DNA from: Pseudoips prasinana
Taxonomy: Eukaryota; Arthropoda; Insecta; Lepidoptera; Nolidae
NCBI GenBank assembly: GCA_951640165.1
Contig: OX621236.1
Location: forward strand, 33,782,948 to 33,846,947
Direction of reading: 5' to 3'
DNA: 64,000 bases
A program made the position numbers and the translations under genes. Below are positions 32,859 to 43,530 of the stretch, one piece after another. Below the pieces are notes generated by a model. It saw only the letters and a program-made list of their open reading frames with translations, was not told the DNA's origin and ran no database searches. How positions within the stretch are numbered: the first letter of the stretch is position 1; the number at the start of each line of letters is the position of its first letter.

Positions 32859-32999
32859 GTACAGACGCCAACACATCAAGCCATCCCAATCTGTCAAATT
32901 TCCCCAATTGAAAGTGAACCTTATGCTTTTGTGATAAAGTTGAAAATCTATAAAAGGAATTTGACAGATTGGGGTAGCTTGATGGGCTGGCGTCTGTAC
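32859..32999. mobile_element. Foldback MITE copy 2
   Basis: GTACAGACGCCAACACATCA at the left and CTGGCGTCTGTAC at the right, with AAGTGAACCTTATGCTTTTG in the loop. It is well preserved and could fold into a nearly full-length hairpin. Confidence 0.8.
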
Positions 33000-33599
33000 A
33001 TTTCTGATTACTTACTTATTACTAATACTAGTCTACAGTTTTGTGTATTCTGTTCCAATGCCAAGGTTACTACTCTTAACAAATGGTGTATTATGGAGCA
33101 TTTGAGTAAATAAAAATTAAGTTCTTATCTAAAACATACTATCAACCCGCCCTGGCTCCGCTCAAGTAGGTAGATCGAGGGAAAGATAAATTAGATTTTT
33201 AAGTTAGTACTTAACGCCTTATAATGCCGTTTTTAGGTATTTTTCTTCTGATATCTTGGATTACATTATTGTAATTTTCGTAGGGATCTCACAATTTTGT
33301 TAAAAATCAAATACAACAGCCCTGCTCACAAATAAGTTCTGTAGTTTTGAGTTTGTATATTACAAACAAACATACAAACTTACTTACTCCTCATTTCTTC
33401 AAATGACGAGCGGCCCGCGTCTTCCTGTACTAACGTAAAGCGACAATTGCACAAAACGTGTAATAAAATCGGACTTTCAGGATACATCCTCACTGCATTA
33501 ATGAAGTATCATCTGACGTAGGTTACTTTCAGTTCGTATTCTTATTTGGTACACCTATATAAATAGTGTAATTGTATTAATATCACACCATATTCTTAA
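33000..33599. other. No gene seen
   Basis: AT-rich. A GC-richer patch (CCGCCCTGGCTCCGCTC) lies at about 33146. Confidence 0.45.
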
Positions 33600-33970
33600 A
33601 TCATCATTCCAGCCGAATGATGCCCACTGCTGGACAAAGGCCTCCCAAAAGATCTTCACCATGGAATTGTTTCCATAATTTGAAACGATATGCCATAATA
33701 TCCAAAATGGTAGACGGATTAGCGATCGCAGTATGATGATTATAGTACAGACGCCACATCCAGCTACCCAAAGCTGTCAAATTTGTTTTATAGATTTTCA
33801 ACTTTACACATAGGCGTAAGGTTCACTTTCAATTGGGAAAATTTGACAGATTAGAGTAGCTAGATGTGCTGGCATCTGTACACAGAAACACGTTGCAGCC
33901 CGTTCTCTGGTAGACATTCTCACGGGCTGACATAGGATGGTCATATTATTTGCCGTCTGCTTCACAACAC
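33600..33970 (-). repeat. RTE-type LINE 3' tail split by a MITE
   Basis: Part one, 33600-33744: CCCACTGCTGGACAAAGGCC to AGCGATCGCAGTATGATGAT. Part two, 33882-33970: ACAGAAACACGTTGCAGCCC and GTTCTCTGGTAGACATTCTC. The MITE lies exactly between. Confidence 0.6.
33745..33881. mobile_element. Foldback MITE copy 3, nested in LINE tail
   Basis: GTACAGACGCCACATCCAGC ... CTGGCATCTGTAC. The loop is inverted relative to copy 2. It sits where uninterrupted LINE tails read CATAGTTCACAG. Confidence 0.75.
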
Positions 33971-34873
33971 ATTCACAAATAATCCTTATTTTTCGCATAG
34001 AATCTTAATTCACTATTGTATCTTTAAAGGCTGAATTATTTTTTCTTAAGCGACACTATTTGTGCATTTTTCATACAAAAACCCACTTGAAGTAATAAAA
34101 ATAATCCAAGATAATGGAGAGTGTAGACCTTGACTTGTCTTTGGCTTGATAAAAATTAAGCCAGATAACGGTATTATCCGACCAATTACAATAAACAGCA
34201 TTCTTTATGGAGTAAGTTTAGTTGTTCTGTAGTATTTTATTTAGTCGATTTATATGAAGGACAGGTGAATGCGCTAAAAGTTGTTTTTATCACCAATGGC
34301 ATAGGTATGTCTGTGCAGTCTTCAGTTTTGCTGTTGTTTGGTAGGTATTACTAGTGGCTATAATATTATAACTCCTGTAGTATCATTATTTTTGTTACCT
34401 CATATTCATATTCTTTATTTGCAGTAAAGTTTGTACATTTAATTGGTCTTATAACTAATTACAGGTCCTTACAACTTCAGCCAATTTATTGTCATGCAAA
34501 TATTAACATTATTATAAATATATTGTTATTAAATTGTCATTATTATTATTACATTATCATTATTATGACAATTGCATTAATTAAAGAAGTTATGCCATAA
34601 ATTCACTTACGATTACGGAGTAATATGCTTTCTCTGTTAACCATGATTTTAATTTTTTTTAAAGGCATGTAATGGCATTTCTTTTATTACCTCTGGAATT
34701 TTATTATAGATCTTGCCACACATCGCGTAACTATTTGTGAGATACAGTGTGGTTCTTGGAATTTTTGGCAAAACTAATCTTTCAGGATTTCTTTTGTTCT
34801 CTTCACGCCTTATAACCAAGATCCTAAATGAGGGGGGCTTTTAATTTGATGCGTATTTTTTTCGTGTAGGTAT
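33971..34873. other. No gene seen
   Basis: AT-rich, with an ATTATTATT-rich patch at 34500-34570. Confidence 0.5.
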
Positions 34874-35014
34874 GTACAGACGCCAGCACATCAAGCTACC
34901 CCAATCTGTCAAATTTCCCAAATTGAAAGTGAACCTTATGGTTTTGTGATAAAGTTGAAAATCTATAAAATAAATTTGACAGATTGGGGTAGCTGGATGT
35001 GCTGGCGTCTGTAC
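34874..35014. mobile_element. Foldback MITE copy 4
   Basis: GTACAGACGCCAGCACATCA ... GCTGGCGTCTGTAC, near-perfect arms of about 46 bp. Confidence 0.8.
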
Positions 35015-35306
35015 AACGATTACTCCAGTGTTTCTAAAATGATGTTTAATGATTTTTGGTATGCTTGCAACAAACAACACATCAACAATTCTATATAGAA
35101 CCACCATGGTTCGGTATAGACTTGTTGATGTCGTAATTAATAATCTTAGGATGAAATTAATAGTTTATATGATCAAATCGTTGAAGTAATTAACATTTTC
35201 GATTGAGACTTTAAATATATACGTAAATAAATAACAAAAACGAGTAGAGTACGAATTGAATTTAAAATATAGGTAAGCGAATAAAAGTACAAAATAATTT
35301 CAGCTA

Positions 35307-35364
35307 TACACTAAATTGGAACATTTCTAGTTGGCGCCAGCTCGAAATGTTCCACTCTAGTGTA
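35307..35364. repeat. 58-bp imperfect palindrome centred on GGCGCC
   Basis: The core 35318-35353 starts GGAACATTTCTAGTTGGCGC and is self-complementary with two mismatched pairs. Outer bases extend it with two more. There is no spacer. Confidence 0.8.
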
Positions 35365-35604
35365 AAGCCATGTAAATAATAGCACTAATTTCAAATATCT
35401 ATAGTTGAATTTATTTTATAGTATTACTAACTGTGCCCCGCGGTTTTACCCGCATTAAACTTTATAAATTATAGCCTACGTGTTATTCGGATATATAACC
35501 TATATAAATACAAGGTTTCATTAAAATCCTTGGGATAGTTGTTGCGTGAAAGAGTATCAAACATACACTCTCACCACTCACAAACTTTCGCCTTCATAAT
35601 AATA

Positions 35605-36886
35605 GGTCTTTACCTATGAAATTGCCGTTTTGTATGAAAAAATTTAAACGAATTTTTTTCATGAATTTTTTTATTTGTATTAATCGAAGTAATCACCCAT
35701 GCAATCAATGCATCTTTGCCATCGCAGTGGCAGTTTATTGATGCCCTTCTTAAAGAAATCAGCTGGACGGGAGGCAACAAATTCTTCAAAGGCATTTTGT
35801 ACTGCCTCTCGGGTATTGAATTTTTTTCCCGCCAAGAAGTTATCCAAATTCTGGAAAAAGTAGTAGTCTGTAGGCGCAAGGTCTGGTGAGTAGGGCGGAT
35901 GACGGAGAGCTTCCAACCCCAGTTCTTGCAACTTGGAGACCGTCTGCTGTGCAGTATGAGGTCGCGCGTTGTCGTGCAGGAGCAGCGGAGACGAGCGATT
36001 GACCAATGCTGGTTGGAGATGCGCCAGCTTCTCCATCATTGTGCTCAGTTCTTCACAGTACACATCTGCAGTAATGCTCACCCCGTTTGGTAAGAAGCTG
36101 TGATGAATCACACCGGCGCTAGACCACCAAACAGTGACCATCACTTTTCTAGGGGTAAGTTTTCGTTTAGGGCATTGTTTAGGTGCTGAACCAGGATCCA
36201 ACCAACTTGCTGAGCGCTTGCGGTTATCAAACAGAATCCATTTTTCATCGCAGGTAACAATGCGGTTCAAAATTCCTTCATTTGTGTGTCTGTTGAGCAG
36301 TGCAAGGCACGTCTCGACGCGTACTTCGCGCTGGCGATCATTGAGTTCGTGGGGCACCCATTTGTCAAGCTTTTTTACCTTGCCAATTTGACGCAAATGG
36401 ACCAATATTGTTTTGACGCTAACGTCGAAAGCTGCTGCTAATTCAGCCGTAGATTGTGTATCATCAGCTTCCACAACCGCCTTTAATTCGTCATTGTCGA
36501 CCAAAGTCTTCGGACGACCGCGAGGTTCATTTTTCAGGTCGAAATTTCCAGAACGGAAGCGAGCAAACCAATAACAGGTGGTGCGTTGGTTTGTAGTGTT
36601 AGCTCCGTAAACGTCGTTGATGTTGCGTGCCGCTTGTGCCGCGTTGCTGCCACGACGGTACTCATATTCCATAATTACTCGAATTTTTAACGTATCCATG
36701 ATGACGAAAAAGATTGAAATGCGATGAAAATGTAACACTAATCAATAAAGAAATGACTACTTTTGGAAAAAAGAATCCATGTTTTTAAAATAAAATTAAT
36801 TTGAAATTAGAATTCTTAGCCAAACAAAAATTATTTTGATTTGAAATGGCCAGTACTGCAGAACGGCAATTTCATAGGTAAAGACC
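35605..36886 (-). mobile_element. Full-length mariner transposon
   Basis: 1282 bp with 28-bp terminal inverted repeats (GGTCTTTACCTATGAAATTG at both ends) differing at one position. TA flanks both sides (35603-35604 and 36887-36888), the Tc1/mariner target duplication. It contains a single intact transposase gene. Ends, target site and frame are all preserved, so it looks young and possibly active. Confidence 0.93.
35680..36699 (-). CDS. Mariner transposase (DD34D), intact
   Basis: A 339-residue cut-and-paste transposase that acts in the nucleus on its own inverted repeats and inserts at TA. Start chosen at MDTLKIRVIMEYEYR because it lines up with other mariners; the frame extends 13 codons upstream to 36738. 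Residues 1-110 hold the paired helix-turn-helix DNA-binding region (NAAQAARNINDVYG; GRPKT). WVPHEL at 114-119 is the interdomain linker motif. Catalytic Asp are D151 (VTCDEKW), D243 (LLHDNARPH) and D278 (YSPDLAPTDY), with 34 residues between the last two, the mariner signature. Length matches the usual 340-350. The sequence resembles cecropia-type mariners such as the SETMAR/Hsmar1 transposase domain, from memory. No stop or frameshift is seen. Confidence 0.95.
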   Translation of the reverse strand: MDTLKIRVIMEYEYRRGSNAAQAARNINDVYGANTTNQRTTCYWFARFRSGNFDLKNEPRGRPKTLVDNDELKAVVEADDTQSTAELAAAFDVSVKTILVHLRQIGKVKKLDKWVPHELNDRQREVRVETCLALLNRHTNEGILNRIVTCDEKWILFDNRKRSASWLDPGSAPKQCPKRKLTPRKVMVTVWWSSAGVIHHSFLPNGVSITADVYCEELSTMMEKLAHLQPALVNRSSPLLLHDNARPHTAQQTVSKLQELGLEALRHPPYSPDLAPTDYYFFQNLDNFLAGKKFNTREAVQNAFEEFVASRPADFFKKGINKLPLRWQRCIDCMGDYFD

Positions 36887-36900
36887 TAATATTAGGGTGA

Positions 36901-37722
36901 TTCATTTCATAATATAAAAAAAAAGTGATTTGGTTTATATACATTAATTTTTAATTTGACGTATACTGTATACGTCAAGTTAACTAATAGATACCAGAAC
37001 ATCAGTCTGATTATGACAGTTAGTATGGCATCACATCTTTTCATTACTTCACCGGACAATGTGTAGATGCTTGAGAGGATTGGTTTTAAGGCAAGTTTTC
37101 TGCAACTGTCAAAATAAATTATTACAAAGTAGTGAAGCCATCTGATTGAGGATAGGATGAAAACAGAGGTTAAAAAGCCATTTTATTAGTTCTATTTGTG
37201 ATTCCAAAGACATATGCTTTCCACGTAATTGACAAAAAATTACAGAAACAGAAACATTGGGACAATAGGTACGTAGTAGATCATACAATGAGTTACGATG
37301 TTTTTACACATCTGTATAAACATACAATTTATTACATTTTGATGTTTCATAGGTAACAATTAAACAGCACTAAATAATAATTAACTAACTAATTTTAACG
37401 AATTTACGAACAAATAAGACGAGGCTTGTATCCATTATAAAAACTGATCATCATTCATACAAGTATGATGACTTGAACAAATGATTTCTAAAATGTACAC
37501 GAGCAGAAGATTGATTTCTCATTCACGTCTAGAAAGTGATAAATCAATAATAACCTCAATGTTACCCAGACATGCTAACAAATCATTAAAATAATCAGAA
37601 GATACAACGTAATGAAGAGTGCGATGACCTCCACATTACTCATGAGACCTTCGTCGGTGTTAAACCTTTGTGAAAATGTATTAATCACCTAAGTACTTGT
37701 ATAACTCTAGTAGAATTAACGC
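36901..37722. other. No gene seen; short palindrome at 36956-36978
   Basis: TTGACGTATAC and GTATACGTCAA flank one base. The rest is AT-rich. Confidence 0.5.
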
Positions 37723-37908
37723 CACGCCACGGCGTCGCATCGGTGGATACACTATGCCTTAGAAAACGTCTCTATTACCTAATTACTAAAGGTGAATTTA
37801 CCTGTCTACTGATAAGGATCAGTAGACAGGTAAATTCACCTTTAGTAATTAGGTAATAGAGACGTTTTCTAAGGCATAGTGTATCCACCGATGCGACGCC
37901 GTGGCGTG
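37723..37908. repeat. Perfect 91-bp inverted repeat with 4-nt spacer
   Basis: Arms 37723-37813 and 37818-37908 are exact complements around AAGG. The left arm starts CACGCCACGGCGTCGCATCG and ends GTAAACCTGTC-type sequence next to TACTGAT. No mismatch was found base by base. There are no obvious target duplications. Confidence 0.95.
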
Positions 37909-38079
37909 TACTATTGCGGAACAATAAAGTTTTTCTATGTTAAAGAATGTTCTTTCTCTCTATATAGATATAAAGAAGGAGAGATGAAGGAAAACATCGT
38001 GAGAAAAACCTGCATCCCTGAGAGTTCACCAAAACGTTCTTGATGGAATGTGAAGTCTGTTAACCCGCATAAGGCCAGC
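37909..38079. other. No gene seen
   Basis: AT-rich sequence following the palindrome. Confidence 0.5.
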
Positions 38080-38315
38080 GCGTTGGACCCCTTTTCTTTT
38101 TTCCGTGGTGGAAAATCCTCATGGATGGCCTCCGCCTTGGGGGAGGGGGGGCGTAGGCTAGGGTTAGGGCTACGCTAGGAAAACTATATGATGAGTATGT
38201 AAGAAGAATATAATGAGTAAACGGGGCAAAAAAGGTATGCAAGGATCGTGACAAATGGAAATAGGTTTCCTCAGCTTTCCCCTCTAGTAAACAGGAGTGA
38301 GTCTAAGTATGTACG
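38080..38315 (+). pseudogene. LINE C-terminal fragment (family W)
   Basis: Includes CGTGGTGGAAAATCCTCATG, GGGTTAGGGCTACGCTAGGA and GCAAGGATCGTGACAAATGG. The last part matches 26334-26462 (EVFKDRDKLK region). Stops interrupt any frame. Confidence 0.45.
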
Positions 38316-39397
38316 ATTGGTCAAATTCTTCGCTTTAAAAAATTTTACGATGCTCATATGTCACGCTTATACTAGTATTTCGATTTATCAATTAAATAAA
38401 GGTTACACAAAAGATAAAAATTTGTGAAATCAGAGTCATAACTAACATAGATTGTAATAAGAACTAAAAGTTATGGGATATGGTTGTATGTCAAGGGCTT
38501 CAATATGCGTAGAATGGTTATTGAAATTAAGGCCAAAACACAATTACCGAGAATAATGTAAGCCGATTGTATTGTATATAACTAATCATTAGGCGCAGTC
38601 TAGTGATCGTATGTAAATGCTAGTGCCATACAAATCTTACTAAGGCGAGGTGACAAGAAAGAGTAATATCAGGTATAATCAGAGAAACCAGTAAAATTTT
38701 GTGATGGAAAGGAACAGAATTAGATATCATATTTACTTTTCTAATTGCTGGCTGCGTTTTCACGCGCTCCAAGCGGACGAGCGTTCTGCTTTTTCGCGTA
38801 TCGACGTCAAGCGACAGTTGACAACCCTCCTAGGCATCTTCTCGTCAGTAACCGCCTAGAGTCACGGTTTGAAACCTCAATGGGTTCGCGTCTATTACTT
38901 GCTGAAACAATGAAAGCCTCCTAGAATTATTGTAACGGTCATTTAAAAAACAATTCGCCCTTATTTTAGTGTCGGAAGTTGAAAGCTATTTTTATCTTAA
39001 TACATTGTTGTTAGATACGACAATTTGATTTAACTAGATCAAAGTTTCATGAAGTAGTAATCTATATATTTATTCCAATAAAACATGGTCTTTAAAATAT
39101 CGTTTATGACTAAGAAAAACTTTAACATGTTTTTCCAGCAATTGGCATACTAATTCATAGGTACTGTGTAGTTTTATCTACGACACGCTATAAACTTTAC
39201 GTTAGGTACTACTCAGATTAATAATATTATTGGTAATTTCATGGCAGAAATAACAAATTTGCGTATGAAAGACAAAATATGGACATTTTTTTATACAACT
39301 TAGTTGGTAAACAAGCATAGGGCCACCTGATGGTTAGTGGTCACCGTAGCCTATGAACGCTTAAAAAATAAACGAATAGAGTAGGTATATAATAGGT
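38316..39397. other. No gene; one CpG-richer patch and a repeat scrap
   Basis: At 38750-38910 CpG content rises (GTTTTCACGCGCTCCAAGCG; TTTTTCGCGTATCGACGTCA) without an open frame, which could be regulatory. At 39300-39360 ACCTGATGGTTAGTGGTCAC resembles the start of the 61.2-kb repeat. Confidence 0.4.
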
Positions 39398-39799
39398 TTG
39401 GTCTAGTGGTTTGTGACCCTCACTGGTAAACCAGAGATCGTGGGTTCGAGCCCTATTTCACACACGGCCATCTGATCCCAGACTAAGCAGAGCTTGTACT
39501 ATGGAAACCAGATAACTGATAGAATACATATTACACTACTTTTGTGAATACACACTTATATAACTCTAGATATTTACACCCAGACTCAGGACAAACAGGC
39601 ATGTACAGACGCCAGCACATCCAGCTACCCCAATCTGTCAAATTTCTTCTATAGATTTTCAACTTTATCACAAAAGCATAAGGTTCACTTTCAATTTGAG
39701 GAAATTTGGCAGATTGGGGTAGCTTGATGTGCTGGCGTCTGTACATGCGACTGGCGGCGTGAAAGGCAAGAATTTACCAACCACGCCAACAGGCCCGTT
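39398..39799 (-). mobile_element. Family S SINEs, one split by a MITE
   Basis: A plus-strand head (TTGGTCTAGTGGTTTGTGAC, GTGGGTTCGAGCCC) at 39398-39460 abuts a minus-strand copy from CACACACGGCCATCTGATCC to TACCAACCACGCCAACAGGC. That copy is interrupted at 39603-39744. Confidence 0.65.
39603..39744. mobile_element. Foldback MITE copy 5, nested in SINE
   Basis: GTACAGACGCCAGCACATCC ... GCTGGCGTCTGTAC. It is inserted where uninterrupted SINEs read ACATGTTCATGC. Flanks here are CAT and ATGC, so no host sequence besides the target was lost. Confidence 0.8.
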
Positions 39800-40339
39800 A
39801 AATTAAGTTTAACAGTTGTCTGTTAATAACAGATAGCACTGGCTTTACCTAGTTTGGGGACAGAGAGCCGTGTGTTACTTGTACCAAGATATTTATTATA
39901 AGCAGAAATAAATAATAAGCTAAAGTATAAGTTAATAAGCATTGTTGTTTTATCAAATCAATCGAACATAACACAACATAATTATTTTCTGTAATTATGT
40001 ATCAGATTATAAATATATAAGGATTTATAAGACCTTTATCACGCAAAACAATAATGCATGATGCATGCACAAGGTTTTATTATTGTAACTGACTTAATAT
40101 GATAAGCGCCTATATGTTTATTGCTTGGCATATGTATATATGTATTTTTATTTTCTTGATAATGACCTACTTTTACTGCTAAATATGTAAAAAATAGGCC
40201 AATATCAAAATGAACGAAGTATATGTTCTAATAGTAGATATGTAAGAGAAAATTGGCTCACAATATTAGTGACCCATTTTCTAAATGTGATGGCGCTTAG
40301 AACAATTCGATGTGTAACGCGAAAAGGTTTTAAATAAAA
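39800..40339. other. No gene seen
   Basis: AT-rich. Scraps of SINE 3' sequence (GACAGAGAGCCGTGTGTTAC) lie at about 39860. Confidence 0.45.
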
Positions 40340-40480
40340 TAAAAAAGGTTATTTTTTTATTCACGTTGACTTCAAAAAAGCGCTTTTAAATAGTCTGAAC
40401 ATGTTTGTGGTAATATATTAAAGTATCCATAATTATTTCTAGTTACATACCTACAGATATTTAAGAACACCGATTGTTAA
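40340..40480 (-). repeat. Interspersed repeat, family C, truncated
   Basis: TTCACGTTGACTTCAAAAAA to ACATACCTACAGATATTTAA, then a T-run breaks it. ATTTATACAATTTATAAA at 40770 may be its continuation after an insertion. Confidence 0.6.
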
Positions 40481-41449
40481 TTTTTTTTTTTTTTTTAAAC
40501 CAAGTTTTTTTTTATGTTATGTATGCGGGTTGACCTAGTGTACAACATGCACATTGGATTACACTCTGGGCTGATGTATATTGGGTGCTCTTCGTGTACT
40601 GTACTGAAATATTTAAGTTACTATAAGGAATTTTTTTTGACGAGGTGGGGTTGCCTGACCCGCGGGCCACCATACTATTGTAGGTACTGTTTAGATTTAG
40701 ATTTACTATGAATCTGTACAAATCTTTTGGAGAATAAAGAAATTATTATTAATTATTATTAAAAAAAATCATTTATACAATTTATAAATTTTTCGGATAA
40801 ATGTATCGTTCGAATCTAGAATATATCTGGAGGTATTTGAGCGGATGGATCGACAAAATTATCGTGAGATTTGCTAGACTTTCCATGGAGAAAGATACAC
40901 TTCACTACTCAAGGTGTAACATAAAAAGTGGACGTAAGTTAATAAGCTAAATTGATATATGAAAATGAACAATTTGCACTACATAAACATGTTGAATACA
41001 CAATAATATTCAGATGATTAATTTTTTATGGGTCGCCAAAAACAAATTTTTCGTATATCACAAACTGGTTTAGCTCCATTGGTTGAGTTTCATGGGCCGA
41101 TAGAGATTCTTAAGTTACGCCTACTCAGGTTACACCTTAAATATCAGTAAAAGCTCATTAAGCCCGTTCAATTTGGTTTATAAAAGTATATTTGTGTTAG
41201 TTTTGTGATCCTAAAATATAGTTCTTGTAGCTTTCGGCATCATTTTAAACTAATATAATTATTTGAACTACAATACTCAACGATCGCGTGTTAGTAAGCT
41301 TAACTTAATTGGAAAAAGATTGTGTACAAAGCTTAGGCCTAAAATGTTTTGAAGGTAAAAAGAATTAACCCGAAGTGTCAATATTTTATACTAAGTACTA
41401 TATCTTTTTTTTAATCCTGTGACAATACTCATACGACATACACGGCCAT
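40481..41449. other. No gene seen
   Basis: The 40490-40760 stretch between the two C pieces may be a retroposed insert: it has a T-run at one end and AATAAAG with ATTATTATTAA at the other. Its identity is unknown. Confidence 0.35.
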
Positions 41450-41612
41450 CTGATGTGTGATATCGTGGGTTCGAATCTCATGTCGGACAACTATTTGTGT
41501 GACCCATAAATAGTTGTTGTTCGATGTAATTTGTATCCGTCTATTATACGTTTGTAAAGTACCCCGCAACACAGGGATTAAATTCCCTAGTGCGGGCATT
41601 GCCTTTAAAAAA
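41450..41612 (+). mobile_element. SINE family T, 5' part replaced
   Basis: GTGGGTTCGAATCTC (B box), GGACAACTATTTGTGTGACC and GTACCCCGCAACACAGGGAT. The A-box half is missing and a family S scrap (ACACGGCCATCTGATG) sits just upstream. Confidence 0.65.
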
Positions 41613-42120
41613 ATGTGGTAGTATTTCCTCATTCAAACTGCTCGTGGAGTAAGAAAATATTATGACTTACCTTAATTAAAGTCTGCACATTACCCGAAGA
41701 TACTAGTTTTCTTTTAAAAACTTGAGTGATAAGTAGGTGGCACAGCTACATCAGTAACCTATACTAGGTTGGTACTAAAAAGCCTCAATCCTTGACATAT
41801 CCAATTGGAAACTAGACGTTTCAACTTCAACAAGAAGTTAATTTACTTTTTATGAAGTTTCGCAACCAATCTTGAAATTAAGCAACTCTATGGAAAATAA
41901 ATTATCGGATAGAAAAGCTCCTTGGCCGGATGTTGGTCAAGAGTTGATGATATTATAAGAAGCAGAGGTTGGTTAATAATATTTGTGCAAGTCCTCAAAT
42001 ATCATTTACCAACTCTACAAATCTGAGATCTTCAGATCTATCTCTATCAGATCTTATATACTGCTTTACCTGAATCTCATTGGTAAAAGATTAACGAAAA
42101 GTTCACTAATTTATATCAAA
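41613..42120. other. No gene seen
   Basis: AT-rich sequence. Confidence 0.5.
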
Positions 42121-42276
42121 CTAGCTGTGCCCCGCGATTTAACCCACGTTAAACTTTACGCTACCTTTATTACTACAAAGTTCTATCAAAATCCGTTCGG
42201 AAGTTTTTGCGTAAAAGAGTAACAAACATCCATACATCCTTACTCACAAACTTTCGCATTTATAAAATTAGTAGGA
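42121..42276 (-). mobile_element. Helitron-like element (family A)
   Basis: CTAGCTGTGCCCCGCGATTT at its 3' end (on minus) and ACTTTCGCATTTATAAAATT, GTAGGA at its 5' end. The hairpin is weakened by a base change. Confidence 0.6.
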
Positions 42277-42297
42277 AAGTAGGATATCATATATATC

Positions 42298-42470
42298 ATC
42301 ATCATGTCAGCCAAATTACGTCCAATGTTGGAAAACGCCTTCCCAAAGAATGCGGGATATGCCGTAATTGCCACGCTTGGCAGACGGGTTGACAATCGCA
42401 GTTTGATGGTCATAGTTCACAAATAAGCGCTGCTGCCCGATCTCTGGTAGATATTTCCTCGGGGCAACTA
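42298..42470 (-). repeat. RTE-type LINE 3' tail
   Basis: CATGTCAGCCAAATTACGTC, GCCACGCTTGGCAGACGGGT, GCGCTGCTGCCCGATCTCTG. It lies directly beside the Helitron-like element. Confidence 0.6.
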
Positions 42471-43211
42471 ACTAACAAATTTCAGTTCCATTGAAAATTA
42501 ATTAGTTAACTCTTCAGGATAATTTTTATAAATGAAATACAGGTATATATAAGATAATATGATTTCTATAAGGTTGCCCATGTGACATATATGTAAGTCG
42601 GCCATTTTTCTAAAAACAATACCCATAAATTTCACCTACACCTCTATGTTCATTATAATTTCGTAGTTTAAAAGCTAAAGCATAAAGCATGCGTAAGCAT
42701 GCCATGGATTGGCGGAAGATATAAGTTCCCGCGAAACGTTTAAATTTACTATTTCCTAGTTATGTATTTCATTGCGAAGATCGTATTTTTATCGTATTTT
42801 TTTTATTGGTTCACAAATCGGACAATACAATAACTCATTCATATAAAACACAAATGTATATAAAACAAATATCCAAATTGTATGCCCTAAAATAGTGAAC
42901 ACAGCGTGCTTAAGTACCGTTATAATCCTGGCGTTTCCAGTTATTATAAAACTTAGTACCGGCTTGTTACGTATGTGAATACGGTAAGTATCCGGAAAAG
43001 ATCAAAACGGGTATTAAGTGTATAAGTTATCTTGGAGAAGCCGAGCAATAGCAAAATTAGAGCAATGATTGGTCTTCGATTGCAAATTTATATAAGTCAA
43101 CTTATCGCTGATACGTCATACGAATTTGGAATTGCAGAACAATTCCTGTACAAATGTCGCTACCGCTTGGCTTCATTGTGTGCCTATAGTGGAATATGAA
43201 ATATTATAGAA
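42471..43211. other. No gene seen
   Basis: AT-rich sequence. Confidence 0.5.
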
Positions 43212-43530
43212 GCTGTGCCCCGCGGTTTCCCCCACGTTAAACTTTATAAATTATCACAGCTCCTCCCCCGTAGGTGATAGCGTGATAATATATAGCCTAT
43301 ATGTTGACCCAACCTCTTAGTAATATTCATGCAAAATTTGAAGTAAATCTATGTGGTACTTTTTGAGTTTAGCCCGGACATACATACAGACAAACAAGCA
43401 CACAGACAAAAATTCTAACATCTATATTTTTGGCTTCGATATCGATTGCAGATCACGCCCCAAGTGTCCTTTTAAAACAATATTCAATGTACAGTTTTAA
43501 CTTTCCTACGATTTTATTATATGTATAAGA
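43212..43530 (-). mobile_element. Helitron-like element (family B)
   Basis: Minus strand from A|TCTTATACATATAATAAAAT to the hairpin end near GCTGTGCCCCGCGGTTTC. The terminal CTAG is degraded to GAAG on the plus strand. Confidence 0.6.

Larger units (their letters stand above)
35427..36900 (-). mobile_element. Helitron-like element (family A) split by mariner
   Basis: The left part, 35427-35604, has the hairpin end (CCCCGCGGTTTTACCCGC) and the family body; the terminal CTAG is mutated to CTAA on the plus strand. The 5' remnant, 36889-36900 (ATATTAGGGTGA), lies beyond the mariner. Joining across one TA gives the 5' end seen at 14907 and 27174. Confidence 0.65.
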
